NCBI RefSeq assembly: GCF_004331995.1
Contig: NZ_SJDT01000005.1
Span: 1 to 64,000 of the forward strand
Direction: 5' to 3'
DNA length: 64,000 nucleotides
Source: Arcanobacterium bovis
GTDB taxonomy: Bacteria; Actinomycetota; Actinomycetes; Actinomycetales; Actinomycetaceae
The position numbers and the translations under genes were made by a program. The notes beneath the pieces are model-generated. The model saw only the letters and a list, made by a program, of their open reading frames with translations, was not told the origin of the DNA and searched no databases. This document shows positions 8,702 through 18,080 of this stretch, one piece after another (the stretch's first letter is position 1; every line of letters begins with the position of its first letter).

Positions 8702-8831
8702 ATCGCACGCCTTATTTAGTTATTGAGGCTCAGGGTGTGCCGTCAGTTCTTAAACTCAGGGATTCTGTTCAGCTCACTCAAACCCACCCACCGGCGTCTT
8801 GCCCGTCAGGCCGCCCGGACTTCGTTCGCTT

Positions 8832-10097
8832 TTAGCCCAACTCACGGCCCGCAGAAATCTCCTCTGCGGCAATTTGTGCGCTCTCTTTTTCAGCACCAAG
8901 TGTTCCCGTGGCAAGCTTATCGACGATAATTGCGATTGCGCCGTCACCCGTCACGTTCGTAGCCGTGCCGAAGGAATCCACAGCAACATACATCGCAACC
9001 ATAATGGCGTACATCGGATCAGTGAATGCCAACATACTCTGCAAAACGCCTTGAGCTGCTGTAATAGCACCGCCCGGCACGCCTGGTGCCGCCACCATAA
9101 TCACACCGAGCATTAAAATGAATCCCGCCATGCTTGATGGATTGGGCGTCATGCCCATCATATACTGCAAGGCCAACGCAAACGCCGTGATTTTGATGGT
9201 CGAGCCAGCCAAATGAATCGTGGCACACAACGGAATGACGAAGTCGGAGATTTCGTGGCTCACCCCATTTGCGCGGGTGCATCGCACGGTTACAGGGATA
9301 GTTGCAGCCGACGACGCCGTGCCCAGCGCCGTGAAGTAAGCGTCACGCATGCCCCACAAGGCTTTGAGTGGATTGCGTTTCGCCACAGCTCCCGCCACTA
9401 GATACTGGAGTAGCATCATCACTACAGTAAGTACGAAAGCAAAGACGATAACTTTTGCCATCGCCACGATTACATGCACAAACTGCCCTGATTTCGACAT
9501 ATTCAAGAAGATTCCAAAAATATGCAAAGGTAGCAGTGGCACGATAGCTTTCAAGATGAGACGCATCATCAAAGTGCGGAACTCAACGAAAATTTCCATC
9601 ATGCGTTGCGCCTGGGTAGAAACCATGCCGATACCCAAAATAAAGGCGAGGATCAACGCCGTCATCACGCCAAAAACGGGTGGTAACGTGAAGGAAGGAT
9701 CCATGAGTGACGCGACAGCGTTCTTCGGTTCGGCGAGGTCTGGAACTGCTTGGTTAGCGAGCAGGCTAGGGAATATAAGTGCAGCTAAACCCCACGTGCC
9801 AAATCCAGCCACCATTGTTGAACCATACGCAATGCCGACTGTAACCAGTAACCACTTACCACCAGATTTTCCAAGTTCGAAAATCGCTGGCGTTACGAGT
9901 CCTACGATGATCAGCGGAACGACGAAAGCGAGGAACTTTCCGAACAAATCGTTGAATGTTGCGAAAGGAACGATCATCCATGCTGGTAGGAACTGCCCAA
10001 GCAGTGCGCCCACCACAATCGCCAACACCACCCAAAAGAGGAGGGTCCTCAACATTCGCTTAAATAGGCCAGGCTCCGAAGAAGCGACGGCATTCAT
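8832..10097 (-). CDS. Dicarboxylate/amino acid:cation symporter (DAACS family)
   Basis: A GltP/DctA/SstT-type secondary transporter of 421 residues with at least eight hydrophobic segments and re-entrant loops. The serine-rich hairpin motif TALGTASSAATIPVT and the later P-LCATIHLAGS and NVTGDGAIAI segments match the substrate/Na+ binding core. It probably imports glutamate, aspartate, serine/threonine or C4-dicarboxylates with Na+ or H+. ATG at 10097 is chosen because GGGAGTT precedes it; an upstream in-frame TTG at 10109 lies before that site. It is monocistronic, between the tgt terminator and a convergent terminator. Substrate is not decidable from sequence alone. Confidence 0.88.
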   Translation of the reverse strand: MNAVASSEPGLFKRMLRTLLFWVVLAIVVGALLGQFLPAWMIVPFATFNDLFGKFLAFVVPLIIVGLVTPAIFELGKSGGKWLLVTVGIAYGSTMVAGFGTWGLAALIFPSLLANQAVPDLAEPKNAVASLMDPSFTLPPVFGVMTALILAFILGIGMVSTQAQRMMEIFVEFRTLMMRLILKAIVPLLPLHIFGIFLNMSKSGQFVHVIVAMAKVIVFAFVLTVVMMLLQYLVAGAVAKRNPLKALWGMRDAYFTALGTASSAATIPVTVRCTRANGVSHEISDFVIPLCATIHLAGSTIKITAFALALQYMMGMTPNPSSMAGFILMLGVIMVAAPGVPGGAITAAQGVLQSMLAFTDPMYAIMVAMYVAVDSFGTATNVTGDGAIAIIVDKLATGTLGAEKESAQIAAEEISAGRELG

Positions 10098-10167
10098 AAA
10101 AACTCCCAAAATCTCGGTGATATGATGCGTGGAAACATAACTACCGTATGAGAGGTGTTCATATTAT

Positions 10168-10200
10168 GGTGGGTGCGTCCATTTTATGGACGCACCCACC
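10168..10200 (-). terminator. Perfect 15-bp hairpin downstream of tgt
   Basis: Inverted repeat 10168-10182 with 10186-10200 and a TTT loop. It lies after tgt and before the symporter promoter, so it probably terminates the yhhQ-tgt transcript. It lacks a U-tract, as is common in actinobacteria. Confidence 0.65.
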
Positions 10201-10310
10201 AGCAAAAGTAAGCACTGCCACACATCTGTGGCTATCGCTGTAGTTGCCGAACAGTAGTGACTCAAGCGAGCATTGCCTGCATTAGACGTGTGGTTGCATG
10301 AGCCTGCGGC

Positions 10311-11540
10311 TTAGTTCTGTGAGTAGAACCTGCCTAGAGTTTCGGCTTTGAAAGCTTCGTAATAGCCCTCATTAATCGCTTTGCGAATATCATCCACGAG
10401 CTTCACAGTGAAATATTCATTATGAATCGTTGCCAAAGTTGAGGAAATCATTTCTTTGGCTTTGAATGTGTGATGCAAATAAGCTTTCGAATAATGAGTG
10501 CAGGTATAACACTCACAGCCCTCCACAACCGGCGAAAAATCACGCTTGAACTGCGCACGAGTAATATTAAACCGGCCGTCCGGCGAGTAAATTGCGGCAT
10601 TGCGCGCCACCCGAGAAGGATTCACGCAATCAAAAGTATCTGCTCCACTTTCAATCGCACGGAAGAAATCATCCGGCTCAGAAATACCCAAAAGATGGCG
10701 GGCACGGTTCTCTGGGAGTTCTTCACAAACCCAACCTACAATCGTGCCGAGGTTTTCTTTCTCCAAAGCACCACCGATACCAAAGCCGTCAAAACACTGC
10801 CCATCAATTTCCATAGCGCCAAGATCGCGCGCAGCTTTTCGACGCAAATCCTCGTACTGAGCTCCTTGAATTACTCCAAAGAGCTGCTGATACGCTTTTC
10901 CTTCACGCTCTTCGGTGAGCTGTTTGTGTGCACGCAAACAACGCTGTGCCCACAAACGCGTGCGCTCCAACGACTCCTCTTGATACGCGCGCGAATTCAA
11001 CAAAGTTGTGAGCTCATCAAAAGCAAAAATAATATCTGCACCCAATTCATGCTGGATACGCATCGAAATCTCCGGCGTGAACCTATGTTTGGTGCCGTTC
11101 AGGTGCGAACGAAACCACACGCCGTCGTCGTCCACATTTGCCAAGCGCTCTCGCTTACCCGCCACAGCGTCGTCGGCAACTGTTTTTCCTGAAAACTCCT
11201 GCGAAAGCACCTTCTTGAAACCAGAACCCAAGCTCATCACCTGGAAACCACCCGAATCAGTGTAGGTAGGCCCACCCCAGTTCATGAAAGCTGCGAGGCC
11301 ACCTGCCTCATCGAGCACGTCAGAACCAGGCTGGAGATACAGATGGTAAGCATTTGCGAGCACCGCCTGAGCCCCCAAAGCCTTCACCGAATCAGGCAAA
11401 ACCGCTTTGACGGTCGCCTTCGTGCCAACCGGAATGAACGCCGGCGTTTGAATATCTCCGTGCGGAGTGTGGATGACGCCGGTGCGGCCGAGCGCTTTAC
11501 CTGCTGAAGTCTCTAACCGCTGCTGAATTTCGAAGGTCAT
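10311..11540 (-). CDS. tgt: tRNA-guanine transglycosylase
   Basis: Exchanges G34 in GUN anticodons for a 7-deazaguanine base. DSGGFQVMSLG holds the general-base Asp, FAFDE lies mid-barrel, and GADTFDCVNPSR holds the nucleophilic Asp. The zinc site is CECYTC followed by the His-rich YLHH. At 409 residues it is about 30 longer than E. coli Tgt, because of an insert after GSGFKKVLS. The substrate loop reads GIGGALEKENLG where E. coli has a GGLAVGE-type loop. The upstream gene is a queuosine-precursor transporter in the same operon, so the imported base is probably the substrate. No preQ0/preQ1 synthesis genes lie in the window. Confidence 0.93.
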   Translation of the reverse strand: MTFEIQQRLETSAGKALGRTGVIHTPHGDIQTPAFIPVGTKATVKAVLPDSVKALGAQAVLANAYHLYLQPGSDVLDEAGGLAAFMNWGGPTYTDSGGFQVMSLGSGFKKVLSQEFSGKTVADDAVAGKRERLANVDDDGVWFRSHLNGTKHRFTPEISMRIQHELGADIIFAFDELTTLLNSRAYQEESLERTRLWAQRCLRAHKQLTEEREGKAYQQLFGVIQGAQYEDLRRKAARDLGAMEIDGQCFDGFGIGGALEKENLGTIVGWVCEELPENRARHLLGISEPDDFFRAIESGADTFDCVNPSRVARNAAIYSPDGRFNITRAQFKRDFSPVVEGCECYTCTHYSKAYLHHTFKAKEMISSTLATIHNEYFTVKLVDDIRKAINEGYYEAFKAETLGRFYSQN

Positions 11541-11586
11541 GCAATCTATCGTTTCTTGTTAATGCTTTTTAATGAGCTGGAAAGTC

Positions 11587-12375
11587 TCAGTGCTGAATTG
11601 CCATGCTTGACTCGTTTGCACTTGACGTTACGTCGCCTCGCGCGCCTGTTGCAGCGTGTGTACCTGCGGTTTGCGTGTCGGCAGCCTGTGTATCGAGCGC
11701 GTCTGGCGTGCCATGGTAAGTGATTTCATGGCGCTTCACCCATCCAACCACCGTGTAGGTAACTGGCAAAAGCACCACTTCAACTCCCACCTTATAAATA
11801 TAGCCAACGAACATGAGGTTCAAAATAACACCCCAGTCCATCACGCCGATCCACGCAATCACGCAGAAAATCGCGGTGTCGGCAAACTCGCCCACCACTG
11901 TGGAACCGATCAAGCGGAACCACAGATTATTCTCACCTGAACGCGCCTTGATTTTCACCAACACCCAAGAATTCAACAGCTGGCCAACCAGATAACCAGC
12001 CAAAGAAGCGATCACAAAGCGAGGCACTACGCCCAGAACGGTTTGGAAAGCCTGCTGATCTTGATAGTCGGCGGCAGGTGGCGCCAAAATAATCAGCCAA
12101 AACACCACGGACGCCACAATTGACAGCACAAAACCCATCACAATCGCGCGGCGAGCCAAGCGGAAACCATATACTTCCGAAAGCACATCACCAATCACGT
12201 ATGTGAGCGGGAACAGAATCGCACCGCCGTCGAAAATCAATGGTCCAGCTTCGATCAATTTCGTAGCGCCAATATTCGACAACAGCAAAAACGCGACAAA
12301 ACAAACTGCGAAAATATCGAACATTGCGCGCTTTTTTACCGCGCCATTACCTGTGTGTGAAGCTATATTTGCCAC
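11587..12375 (-). CDS. yhhQ: Queuosine precursor transporter, YhhQ/VUT family
   Basis: Integral membrane protein with about six hydrophobic helices (FDIFAVCFVAFLLLSN, ILFPLTYVIGD, and others) and the family features GDVLSEVYGFRLARR and VGEFADTAIF. It imports preQ0/preQ1 or queuine. The GTG at 12375 has GGAGGG at 12381-12387 with optimal spacing; the longer in-frame reading from 12450 has no support. The C-terminus has a hydrophilic Thr/Ala-rich tail (DTQAADTQTAGTHAATG). It precedes tgt by 46 bp, giving a transport-plus-insertion salvage operon. Precursor identity is not visible. Confidence 0.9.
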   Translation of the reverse strand: MANIASHTGNGAVKKRAMFDIFAVCFVAFLLLSNIGATKLIEAGPLIFDGGAILFPLTYVIGDVLSEVYGFRLARRAIVMGFVLSIVASVVFWLIILAPPAADYQDQQAFQTVLGVVPRFVIASLAGYLVGQLLNSWVLVKIKARSGENNLWFRLIGSTVVGEFADTAIFCVIAWIGVMDWGVILNLMFVGYIYKVGVEVVLLPVTYTVVGWVKRHEITYHGTPDALDTQAADTQTAGTHAATGARGDVTSSANESSMAIQH

Positions 12376-12949
12376 AACTATCCCTCCGTGGAAGCTCTGT
12401 TTGAGCAGGGTGAACAAAGATTTATCCACGTCAGGCGCAAGACCGAGCAAGGCTTAGCAACTAAGGCTGAGCAAGATCTAGCGAAATTATGGGCGAAAAC
12501 CAACACAAATCTTCGCTTGAACCCGCGCATACGGACATGCACCGCAAGTGGATATTCAACTGGTTCGCCTGGCACTGCCACCACCGAGGCGCAGAAGCGC
12601 GCTAACGCTACAACGAAGCTCCCGCAACAGTCTCGCTACTAGGGTTTTCGCCGTCATCTGGCGCTTCTGTGGAGCCGATCGCTCAAACTCCGAACGTAAT
12701 CGTATCAAAAGTTCAGAGTTAGCTAATAAAATTAGCTAACAAACTTCAGTGATTTTGATTAGCGAACCACACATATTGCCCGAGTTAGCGGTTATGTCTA
12801 CTAAGTTCACGGTTACACCTGCCCTAACTTTGGCGATTCCTTGCACATCGTACATATATAACCCGATGAATAAGCCGGAGCCTAAGTTAGTGCACATGAG
12901 TCGGCAGTCAGCAGATATTTAACCACATCTCAGCTGTACACCAACCTCA
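12376..12949. other. 574-bp intergenic region upstream of yhhQ
   Basis: No supported gene. It holds the yhhQ leader and presumed promoter, and one AT-rich palindrome at 12718-12740. I looked for a preQ1-type riboswitch in the leader and could not recognise one by eye. Confidence 0.5.
12718..12740. promoter_or_regulatory. AT-rich perfect palindrome
   Basis: GTTAGCTAAT, AAA, ATTAGCTAAC: 10-bp arms around a 3-base centre. It could be an operator, or a weak hairpin ending the DUF4261-like transcript. Neither side shows a U-tract. Confidence 0.45.
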
Positions 12950-13786
12950 TCAGCTATACATCACCCGAATAACGGGACTCTTATCAAAAGGCGAAAGATC
13001 TTGGGTGATGGCAATTTTCTCCCCATCTGAGCTGCCTAAAGTCTGCCCTGGAAGCAGATAAGTGTCGCCGGTGATGATGTAATTCGCGATACTGGCGAGC
13101 ATGGCGTACACGTCGTCTTCTGATTTAACCGACTCGTGAATCTCAAGGTCAAGATGCCCAAAAAGAGGTAAACCAAGCGTGCGCCCCACCGTCAAATCTG
13201 GCTTCACCGTACGAATATTGATCCACAAAGGAAGTGGCGCTTCACCGCGTGTGAGCTGCTCCGCCATCGTCACCACCATCTGCGGCGGCTGTACGATACC
13301 CAACTCTGCACGGAAAACCCCCACTGCGGCGTCTTCACGCATTAAGGAATCGAGCACCTCAGTGAGCAAAATATGTGCCGACACCATCCGCTTACGACGC
13401 TTGAGCTCGACTGATTCTTGCTCACCCGAAGCATTCTCACCTGCGAGAACCCCCTCAGTAGCGCCCTGACTCGGCGCATACAACGTCACTGGCACGTGAA
13501 ATACGTGTTGCGGGAGCGCTCCGCCGTCGAAATCTAGCGGATAATTCAACGGCGAGAGCATCACTTGCACGCCCTGGTTGGAAAAATGGACGAGGTCGCC
13601 TGGCACAAGATTTGGATTGCCTGGATCAGCTTCCACATGCTGCCACTGCGGGTCAATATCCAGCGACCACAACTCCTTGAGCCGCGCGAGCGCAGCATCC
13701 ACGTCAATCGGCGCAGAAAAAAGTGCCACCGCCGAGAGAACTTCAGGAGCCGGTGGATGAATTGCTGATACTCCAAGATTTTCCAT
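12950..13786 (-). CDS. DUF4261-like protein of unknown function
   Basis: A 278-residue soluble protein. It opens with VALFSAPIDVDAALARLKE, then a strand-rich core, and has LPLFGHLDLEIHESVKSEDD near residues 208-228, the kind of motif seen in DUF4261 proteins. The C-terminus LLPGQTLGSSDGEKI then SPFDKSPVIRVMYS also fits that family. A Glu/Gln-rich loop (residues 110-130) interrupts the middle. It is monocistronic and divergent from the DUF4862-like gene with 148 bp between. No function is known, and assignment is by remembered pattern only. Confidence 0.6.
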   Translation of the reverse strand: MENLGVSAIHPPAPEVLSAVALFSAPIDVDAALARLKELWSLDIDPQWQHVEADPGNPNLVPGDLVHFSNQGVQVMLSPLNYPLDFDGGALPQHVFHVPVTLYAPSQGATEGVLAGENASGEQESVELKRRKRMVSAHILLTEVLDSLMREDAAVGVFRAELGIVQPPQMVVTMAEQLTRGEAPLPLWINIRTVKPDLTVGRTLGLPLFGHLDLEIHESVKSEDDVYAMLASIANYIITGDTYLLPGQTLGSSDGEKIAITQDLSPFDKSPVIRVMYS

Positions 13787-13934
13787 GGTTTTAGCTTAGC
13801 GCACGGCACCTGAGTTCTCGTAGGCTACGTGTCTTCTCGCGAACTACGTAATTTCTCGCAAGAGATTGATATTAGTGCACCATAATAGGACTTTTCAGAC
13901 ACATTTTCGAAAAATTTGGGTGTAGCCTTAGAGA

Positions 13935-14834
13935 ATGAACATACCTTTTATTATCGGAGCGTATGCCGCTAAGCCACAGGAACGCTCAGCACAAGAAGAG
14001 TTTTACCAGTTACTGAACAAGGCACCTTGGGTGAACGGTCTTGAAATCCCGTTTACCGCCACTGGGCTACAAGATGATCCGCAATGGTTCGCCGAGCAGC
14101 TCGGGTCAACATTCACGACGAACGTGCTCACGCCTATTCCAGGCACCATGAGTTTCGTAGGCGATTCGTCGTGGGGAATTTCGTCTACGGATGACGACGG
14201 GCGCGCCGCTGCGCTGTCGTTCCTCAAAGGCGCCACCGAGACAATGAAAGACCTCAACGATAGGCTTGGTCGGCAGTTTTTCACCCACCTAGCTCTGCAC
14301 ACAGCGCCACGCGGTGGTGGCGACGTGCATAGCCTCATTCGTTCGCTTGAAGAGCTGCTTGAATGGGAAATCGACGGCGCAAAACTCACGATTGAGCATT
14401 GTGATTCTTTCTCCACCGAACGCGTGATTAGCAAGGGTTTCTTGGAATTGTGCGATGAAATCGCTGCTGCACGAGAGTTTGACGGCCGAGTTGGCGTGTC
14501 GATCAACTGGGGTCGCTCTGCTATTGAAGGTCAAGGCGCAGAACTCCCGCTTGAGCACGTCGATATGGCTGGCCGTGCTGGAATTTTGGAAGGTTTGATC
14601 TTCTCCGGAGCCCATAACAGCGAAAATGCTTGGGGTCCAGCTTGGGAAGATGCTCATGTTGGCTTGCAAGAGTTCGTTCCACAATCTCTTCTTACTCGTG
14701 AGATCGTGGCTGAAGCCGGCAGCAAAGCTGTGCAACACAACGTCAGCTACCTTGGCGCAAAGGTCACCATTCTTCCTGGTCCGAGCAATGAAGAGCGCTT
14801 GCACATGCTCGAGCAGATTGCGGCATCGCTGTAG
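13935..14834 (+). CDS. DUF4862-like TIM-barrel protein
   Basis: A 299-residue cytosolic protein with alternating strand/helix pattern like sugar-phosphate isomerase/epimerase barrels: FIIGAYAAKP at the start, WVNGLEIPF, a KLTIEHCD segment with candidate metal ligands (Glu-His-Cys-Asp), and RVGVSINWGRSAIEG. These match the DUF4862 family, found near sugar-acid metabolism genes in actinobacteria. A TAGCCT hexamer ends six bases before the ATG and no SD is present, so the mRNA is probably leaderless. No sugar genes are adjacent, so the role is open. Confidence 0.65.
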   Translation: MNIPFIIGAYAAKPQERSAQEEFYQLLNKAPWVNGLEIPFTATGLQDDPQWFAEQLGSTFTTNVLTPIPGTMSFVGDSSWGISSTDDDGRAAALSFLKGATETMKDLNDRLGRQFFTHLALHTAPRGGGDVHSLIRSLEELLEWEIDGAKLTIEHCDSFSTERVISKGFLELCDEIAAAREFDGRVGVSINWGRSAIEGQGAELPLEHVDMAGRAGILEGLIFSGAHNSENAWGPAWEDAHVGLQEFVPQSLLTREIVAEAGSKAVQHNVSYLGAKVTILPGPSNEERLHMLEQIAASL

Positions 14835-15000
14835 TTCTCAGTGTTACTTGTGCAAATTACACGAACAGTTAGGTGAGGCTTGCTCAAACAGTTCAGTCGG
14901 GCTTGATCAAGCAGTCCGCTGCATTGTTTGCTACTTGCTTAAGTAGTCCGCAAGATTGCGACTTAGCTAGTTCTCCAGATTGCGGCATGGGTTGATTTAC

Positions 15001-15049
15001 AGGGGTGGTTTGGGGCAACGCTTGTGCGTTGTTGCCCCAAACCGCCCCT
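15001..15049. terminator. Long GC-rich bidirectional hairpin
   Basis: AGGGG-GGTTTGGGGCAA arms pair with TTGCCCCAAACC-CCCCT, with a short inner repeat GCAACGC/GCGTTGT. It lies between the convergent DUF4862-like and betaine transporter genes. No U-tract. Confidence 0.75.
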
Positions 15050-15065
15050 GCTTTCGCATAATGCC

Positions 15066-16844
15066 CTACTGCGAGCTACTCTGTGTATTTTTTCGTGATC
15101 GGCGGGGCCGAGTATGCCGCTTGAGCTTAGCTAGCTCTTCTTTCTCGCGATGGATTCTCCGAGCGATAGCAAGTTCTCTGCTGAATCGTTCTTGTTCACG
15201 CTGGTCAAGATAGATAACGTCGTTACGTAAGTCTTTGACGAGTGCAAACATCAGCGCAAATACGATGAAGAGGAATGGTGTAGCGGCAACGATGGTAACG
15301 CTCTGAATATTATTCAACGCCGAATCTCCACCGGAGATGAGTAACGTAAGTCCGATTAACGCCGTCACCAAACCCCAAATCCCTGAGAGCCACGGCGAAG
15401 CGTTTACGCGCCCACCTTGGGAAAGAGAACCCATCACTGTGGACGCCGAATCGGCCGATGTAATAAAGAAGGTACTGAGCAGCAAAACTGCCACAATTCC
15501 AAAGAAGAATCCTCCCGGCAAGTTATGGAGCAGATTGAAAAGCTGCCCCTGCGCATTTCCGTCGCTATATATCGATTGCCCAGTTTGTTCCATATGGATG
15601 GCACTGCCACCAAATATTGCAAACCAGATCGTTGATAGGCCAGTCGGAACAAGCAAAACTCCCATGCAGAACTCGCGGATTGTGCGTCCACGCGAAATAC
15701 GGGCGATGAACATTCCTACAAATGGCGACCACGAAATCCACCACGCCCAATAGAAGATAGTCCATGAAGATAGCCAGCTACCAGCAGTTCCATCGGCTGC
15801 AGCCGCAGTTCTACCAGCCATCTCGAAGAAGTTTGAAATATAGGCTCCGATTGAACCGGGAAGCAGATTGAGCTGCACGATGGTTGGGCCGAACACGAAT
15901 ACGAATATCGCAAGAATCGCCGCCAACACCATGTTGATATTCGAAAGAGTACGAATGCCAGCACCAACACCACTCATCGCTGAAAGGAGAAAGGCGAGCG
16001 TAAGAACTGCCACAATAGAAATAACAAGTCCAGTGCCTGCGTTCTTCACAAATCCGGCTACTTCCAATCCTGCCTTGATTTGTAGCGCTCCGAGACCGAG
16101 CGAGCACGCAGTGCCAAATATGGTTGCAAAAATTGCCAAGATATCAATGGATTTTCCAAGCACGCCATTGACGTTCTTTTCGCCAATTAACGGGGTAAAC
16201 GCCGAGGAAATGAGCTGTTTTCTTCCAAGTCGGTAAGTAGAGTATGCAATCGCTAAACCAACAATCGCATACATAGCCCACGGATGAAGAGTCCAGTGGA
16301 ACATAGCCGTGGCCATCGCTGTTCCAACCTCGTTAGGCTTGTGACCTGGAACGCCGTCGCGATAAAAAGCGAGCGGCTCAGAAGCTCCGTAGAACATCAA
16401 TCCGATCCCCATACCCGCTGCGAACATCATCGCGATCCACGAGCCATTCGAAAATTCGGGCTGTTCGGTAGCGGCACCTAGGCGAATCGTACCGAACCGA
16501 CTTCCGGCAATCACCAAAACAAAAATCACGAAGACGGTGGAGGCCAAGACGAACGCCCACCCGAGATTTTCAAGCACCCAGCTAAATGCGCCCGATGCTA
16601 CGTTACCGAAGCTTAGTGGGGCGCTCAGACCCCAAACCACCACCGCGAGCGCAAGGGCGACGGCGGGAATCACGACTGACCACGTAATGCGCGCATCGTC
16701 GTTTTCAGAGGCAAGTTCGATTGGTTTTTCGGCGAGATCAGCTTCTCTAATTTCACGCTCAACCGACATTAACGCTTCCATTGCCGACGCCGGTTCTTGA
16801 ACTAGTTTCGTATCTGTCTGTCTATCACTATCGATATTGTCCAT
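15066..16844 (-). CDS. BCCT-family betaine transporter, BetP-like
   Basis: A Na+-coupled glycine-betaine/choline-type symporter of 592 residues. About 12 TM segments run from residue 55 to 535. The glycine stretch [13 protein letters not shown] (GMGIG at 144-148) is the BetP-type Na+/betaine form, and [19 protein letters not shown] is the conserved tryptophan box. The N-terminus (1-52) is acidic ([20 protein letters not shown]) and the C-terminal tail of about 55 residues is rich in Arg/Lys ([12 protein letters not shown]), as in osmosensing BetP of Corynebacterium. This suggests osmotic-stress import of betaine. It is a single gene bounded by a terminator. Exact solute is inferred. Confidence 0.9.
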   Translation of the reverse strand: MDNIDSDRQTDTKLVQEPASAMEALMSVEREIREADLAEKPIELASENDDARITWSVVIPAVALALAVVVWGLSAPLSFGNVASGAFSWVLENLGWAFVLASTVFVIFVLVIAGSRFGTIRLGAATEQPEFSNGSWIAMMFAAGMGIGLMFYGASEPLAFYRDGVPGHKPNEVGTAMATAMFHWTLHPWAMYAIVGLAIAYSTYRLGRKQLISSAFTPLIGEKNVNGVLGKSIDILAIFATIFGTACSLGLGALQIKAGLEVAGFVKNAGTGLVISIVAVLTLAFLLSAMSGVGAGIRTLSNINMVLAAILAIFVFVFGPTIVQLNLLPGSIGAYISNFFEMAGRTAAAADGTAGSWLSSWTIFYWAWWISWSPFVGMFIARISRGRTIREFCMGVLLVPTGLSTIWFAIFGGSAIHMEQTGQSIYSDGNAQGQLFNLLHNLPGGFFFGIVAVLLLSTFFITSADSASTVMGSLSQGGRVNASPWLSGIWGLVTALIGLTLLISGGDSALNNIQSVTIVAATPFLFIVFALMFALVKDLRNDVIYLDQREQERFSRELAIARRIHREKEELAKLKRHTRPRRSRKNTQSSSQ

Positions 16845-17368
16845 ACTTTCATTCTTTTAGAAAGCATTTCCCTTAACAACTTTTTACTGAAAATTGAGCA
16901 AAATTGAGGATTTATGTCACAAATCTTTGAAAGACAAGTTGAAGCATGGTACAAAAAGGACAATTTTGGCGCCAAGCCATCAATAGTGCGGAAAACTTGG
17001 GGAATTTGACGCAACATCTCGATATATATGCAGATGTTGCGAAAATCGCACCAACTTTCCACAAAAGTCCACGGACACACGAGCCCACAAGTCCACCCAT
17101 CCACACACTAGCCCACGAATCCGAGCGCGAAAAAGAAACTGGCTGGTGCAGAACACAGCAAAATTCCGCACCAGCCAGATAAAAACGAAGGATTCTGCAG
17201 ACCTCCCGCTCACCTCAGTTGGAAAGAGAATATCCTTCGCCTGCGCTCACATTACTGCGGCGCAAAGCTTTCTATAGCACAACGCTATCATGAAATTTCG
17301 ACAAATGCCTAGATTTTCTTACATTTCGAAATTTCTCACTTTTTCAGGAGAAACACCCCCATATGTAC
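16845..17368. other. 524-bp intergenic region upstream of the betaine transporter
   Basis: No supported gene. It contains the transporter promoter region, a low-complexity CCACA-rich stretch near 17055-17115, and the leftward terminator of the CYTH gene at 17139-17178. An in-frame coding signal is absent. Confidence 0.5.
17139..17178 (-). terminator. Intrinsic terminator for the CYTH transcript
   Basis: An 11-bp perfect stem (CTGGCTGGTGC with GCACCAGCCAG), extendable by three pairs past a mismatch. On the minus strand it is followed by TTTCTTTTT, so it ends leftward transcription. Confidence 0.75.
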
Positions 17369-18046
17369 CTATTTTTCACTTCCGAAGTTTAAGAAGTACG
17401 GCCCCCTCGCAGCGAGCTCTGTTCTATATATCGTATCCCACTGCGTCCACGGTTCTTTCGAAAGAGAATCGTTTGTAAAACGTGGATCACCCGTCACCTC
17501 AGTCACGCAAAACTGAGGAATCTCAAGATTCACCACCGGAGTGAGTCGCTCACATTCCGCCACAATCAAACCTTGGTTTTGACCAGCAAAAAGATCGAAT
17601 TCCCACCCGTCTTCACCATACCAAATCGAGTAGCGTCTTTTAAGTATCAAATTCGCAGAATGTTGCAAAATCTGCACTGCAACATCGAGTGCAATTTCCG
17701 TCTCCAGTTCATAACGTTCCCCGTTGATCGACGGCGACTTGACGCCCATCGTAGCAGAAGCGTGGGATTCAATGTCCTCGTGCATCATCAAAGCCGCCAG
17801 CACTCGCCGCTCATAGCTACCCACATAATCAGTGCGATCATCGAATTTCGGAAACTCAATCTCGACGCCACGGAACGTGATTCGCACTCGAATGGCATAG
17901 CCTGCCTCGGCAAATACGTATGCTTGCACGATAATCTGCTCAGAACCATGATCAAGTGCATCTTGCGGAATTTCGTCTACGAAAAACTTCCGCTCGAATT
18001 CAAAAGGGAAATCACGATCGTCTGCCTGCGAAAATGGAATGCTCAT
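17369..18046 (-). CDS. CYTH-domain protein
   Basis: A 225-residue protein starting MSIPFSQADD. The CYTH signature is present: FEFERKFFVDEIP at residues 14-26 (ExExK metal-triphosphate motif), AIRVRITF with the basic strand residues, and WEFDLFAGQNQGLIVAECE, the late strand pair. CYTH enzymes act on triphosphates (inorganic triphosphatase, thiamine triphosphatase, adenylate cyclase). Here size and motifs favour a triphosphatase-like role. The ATG at 18046 has no SD but a perfect TATGAT six bases upstream, implying a leaderless mRNA. In-frame starts further upstream would run into ilvA. Confidence 0.78.
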   Translation of the reverse strand: MSIPFSQADDRDFPFEFERKFFVDEIPQDALDHGSEQIIVQAYVFAEAGYAIRVRITFRGVEIEFPKFDDRTDYVGSYERRVLAALMMHEDIESHASATMGVKSPSINGERYELETEIALDVAVQILQHSANLILKRRYSIWYGEDGWEFDLFAGQNQGLIVAECERLTPVVNLEIPQFCVTEVTGDPRFTNDSLSKEPWTQWDTIYRTELAARGPYFLNFGSEK

Positions 18047-18052
18047 GCTCAA

Positions 18053-18058
18053 ATCATA
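18053..18058 (-). promoter_or_regulatory. -10 element for leaderless CYTH mRNA
   Basis: TATGAT on the minus strand, six bases before the ATG at 18046. The expected transcription start coincides with the start codon. No convincing -35 is visible. Confidence 0.5.
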
Positions 18059-18067
18059 GTTGAAAGC

Positions 18068-18073
18068 TAGCAT
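18068..18073 (+). promoter_or_regulatory. -10 element for probably leaderless ilvA mRNA
   Basis: TAGCAT, seven bases before the ilvA ATG at 18081, where no SD is present. It lies only nine bases from the opposing -10 of the CYTH gene. Confidence 0.4.
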
Positions 18074-18080
18074 TACTTGT

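Noticed and set aside
9349-10125. Long open frame on the plus strand over the DAACS symporter
   Set aside because: It is antisense to a clear transporter gene, with no RBS and no family features. A shadow of the real gene.
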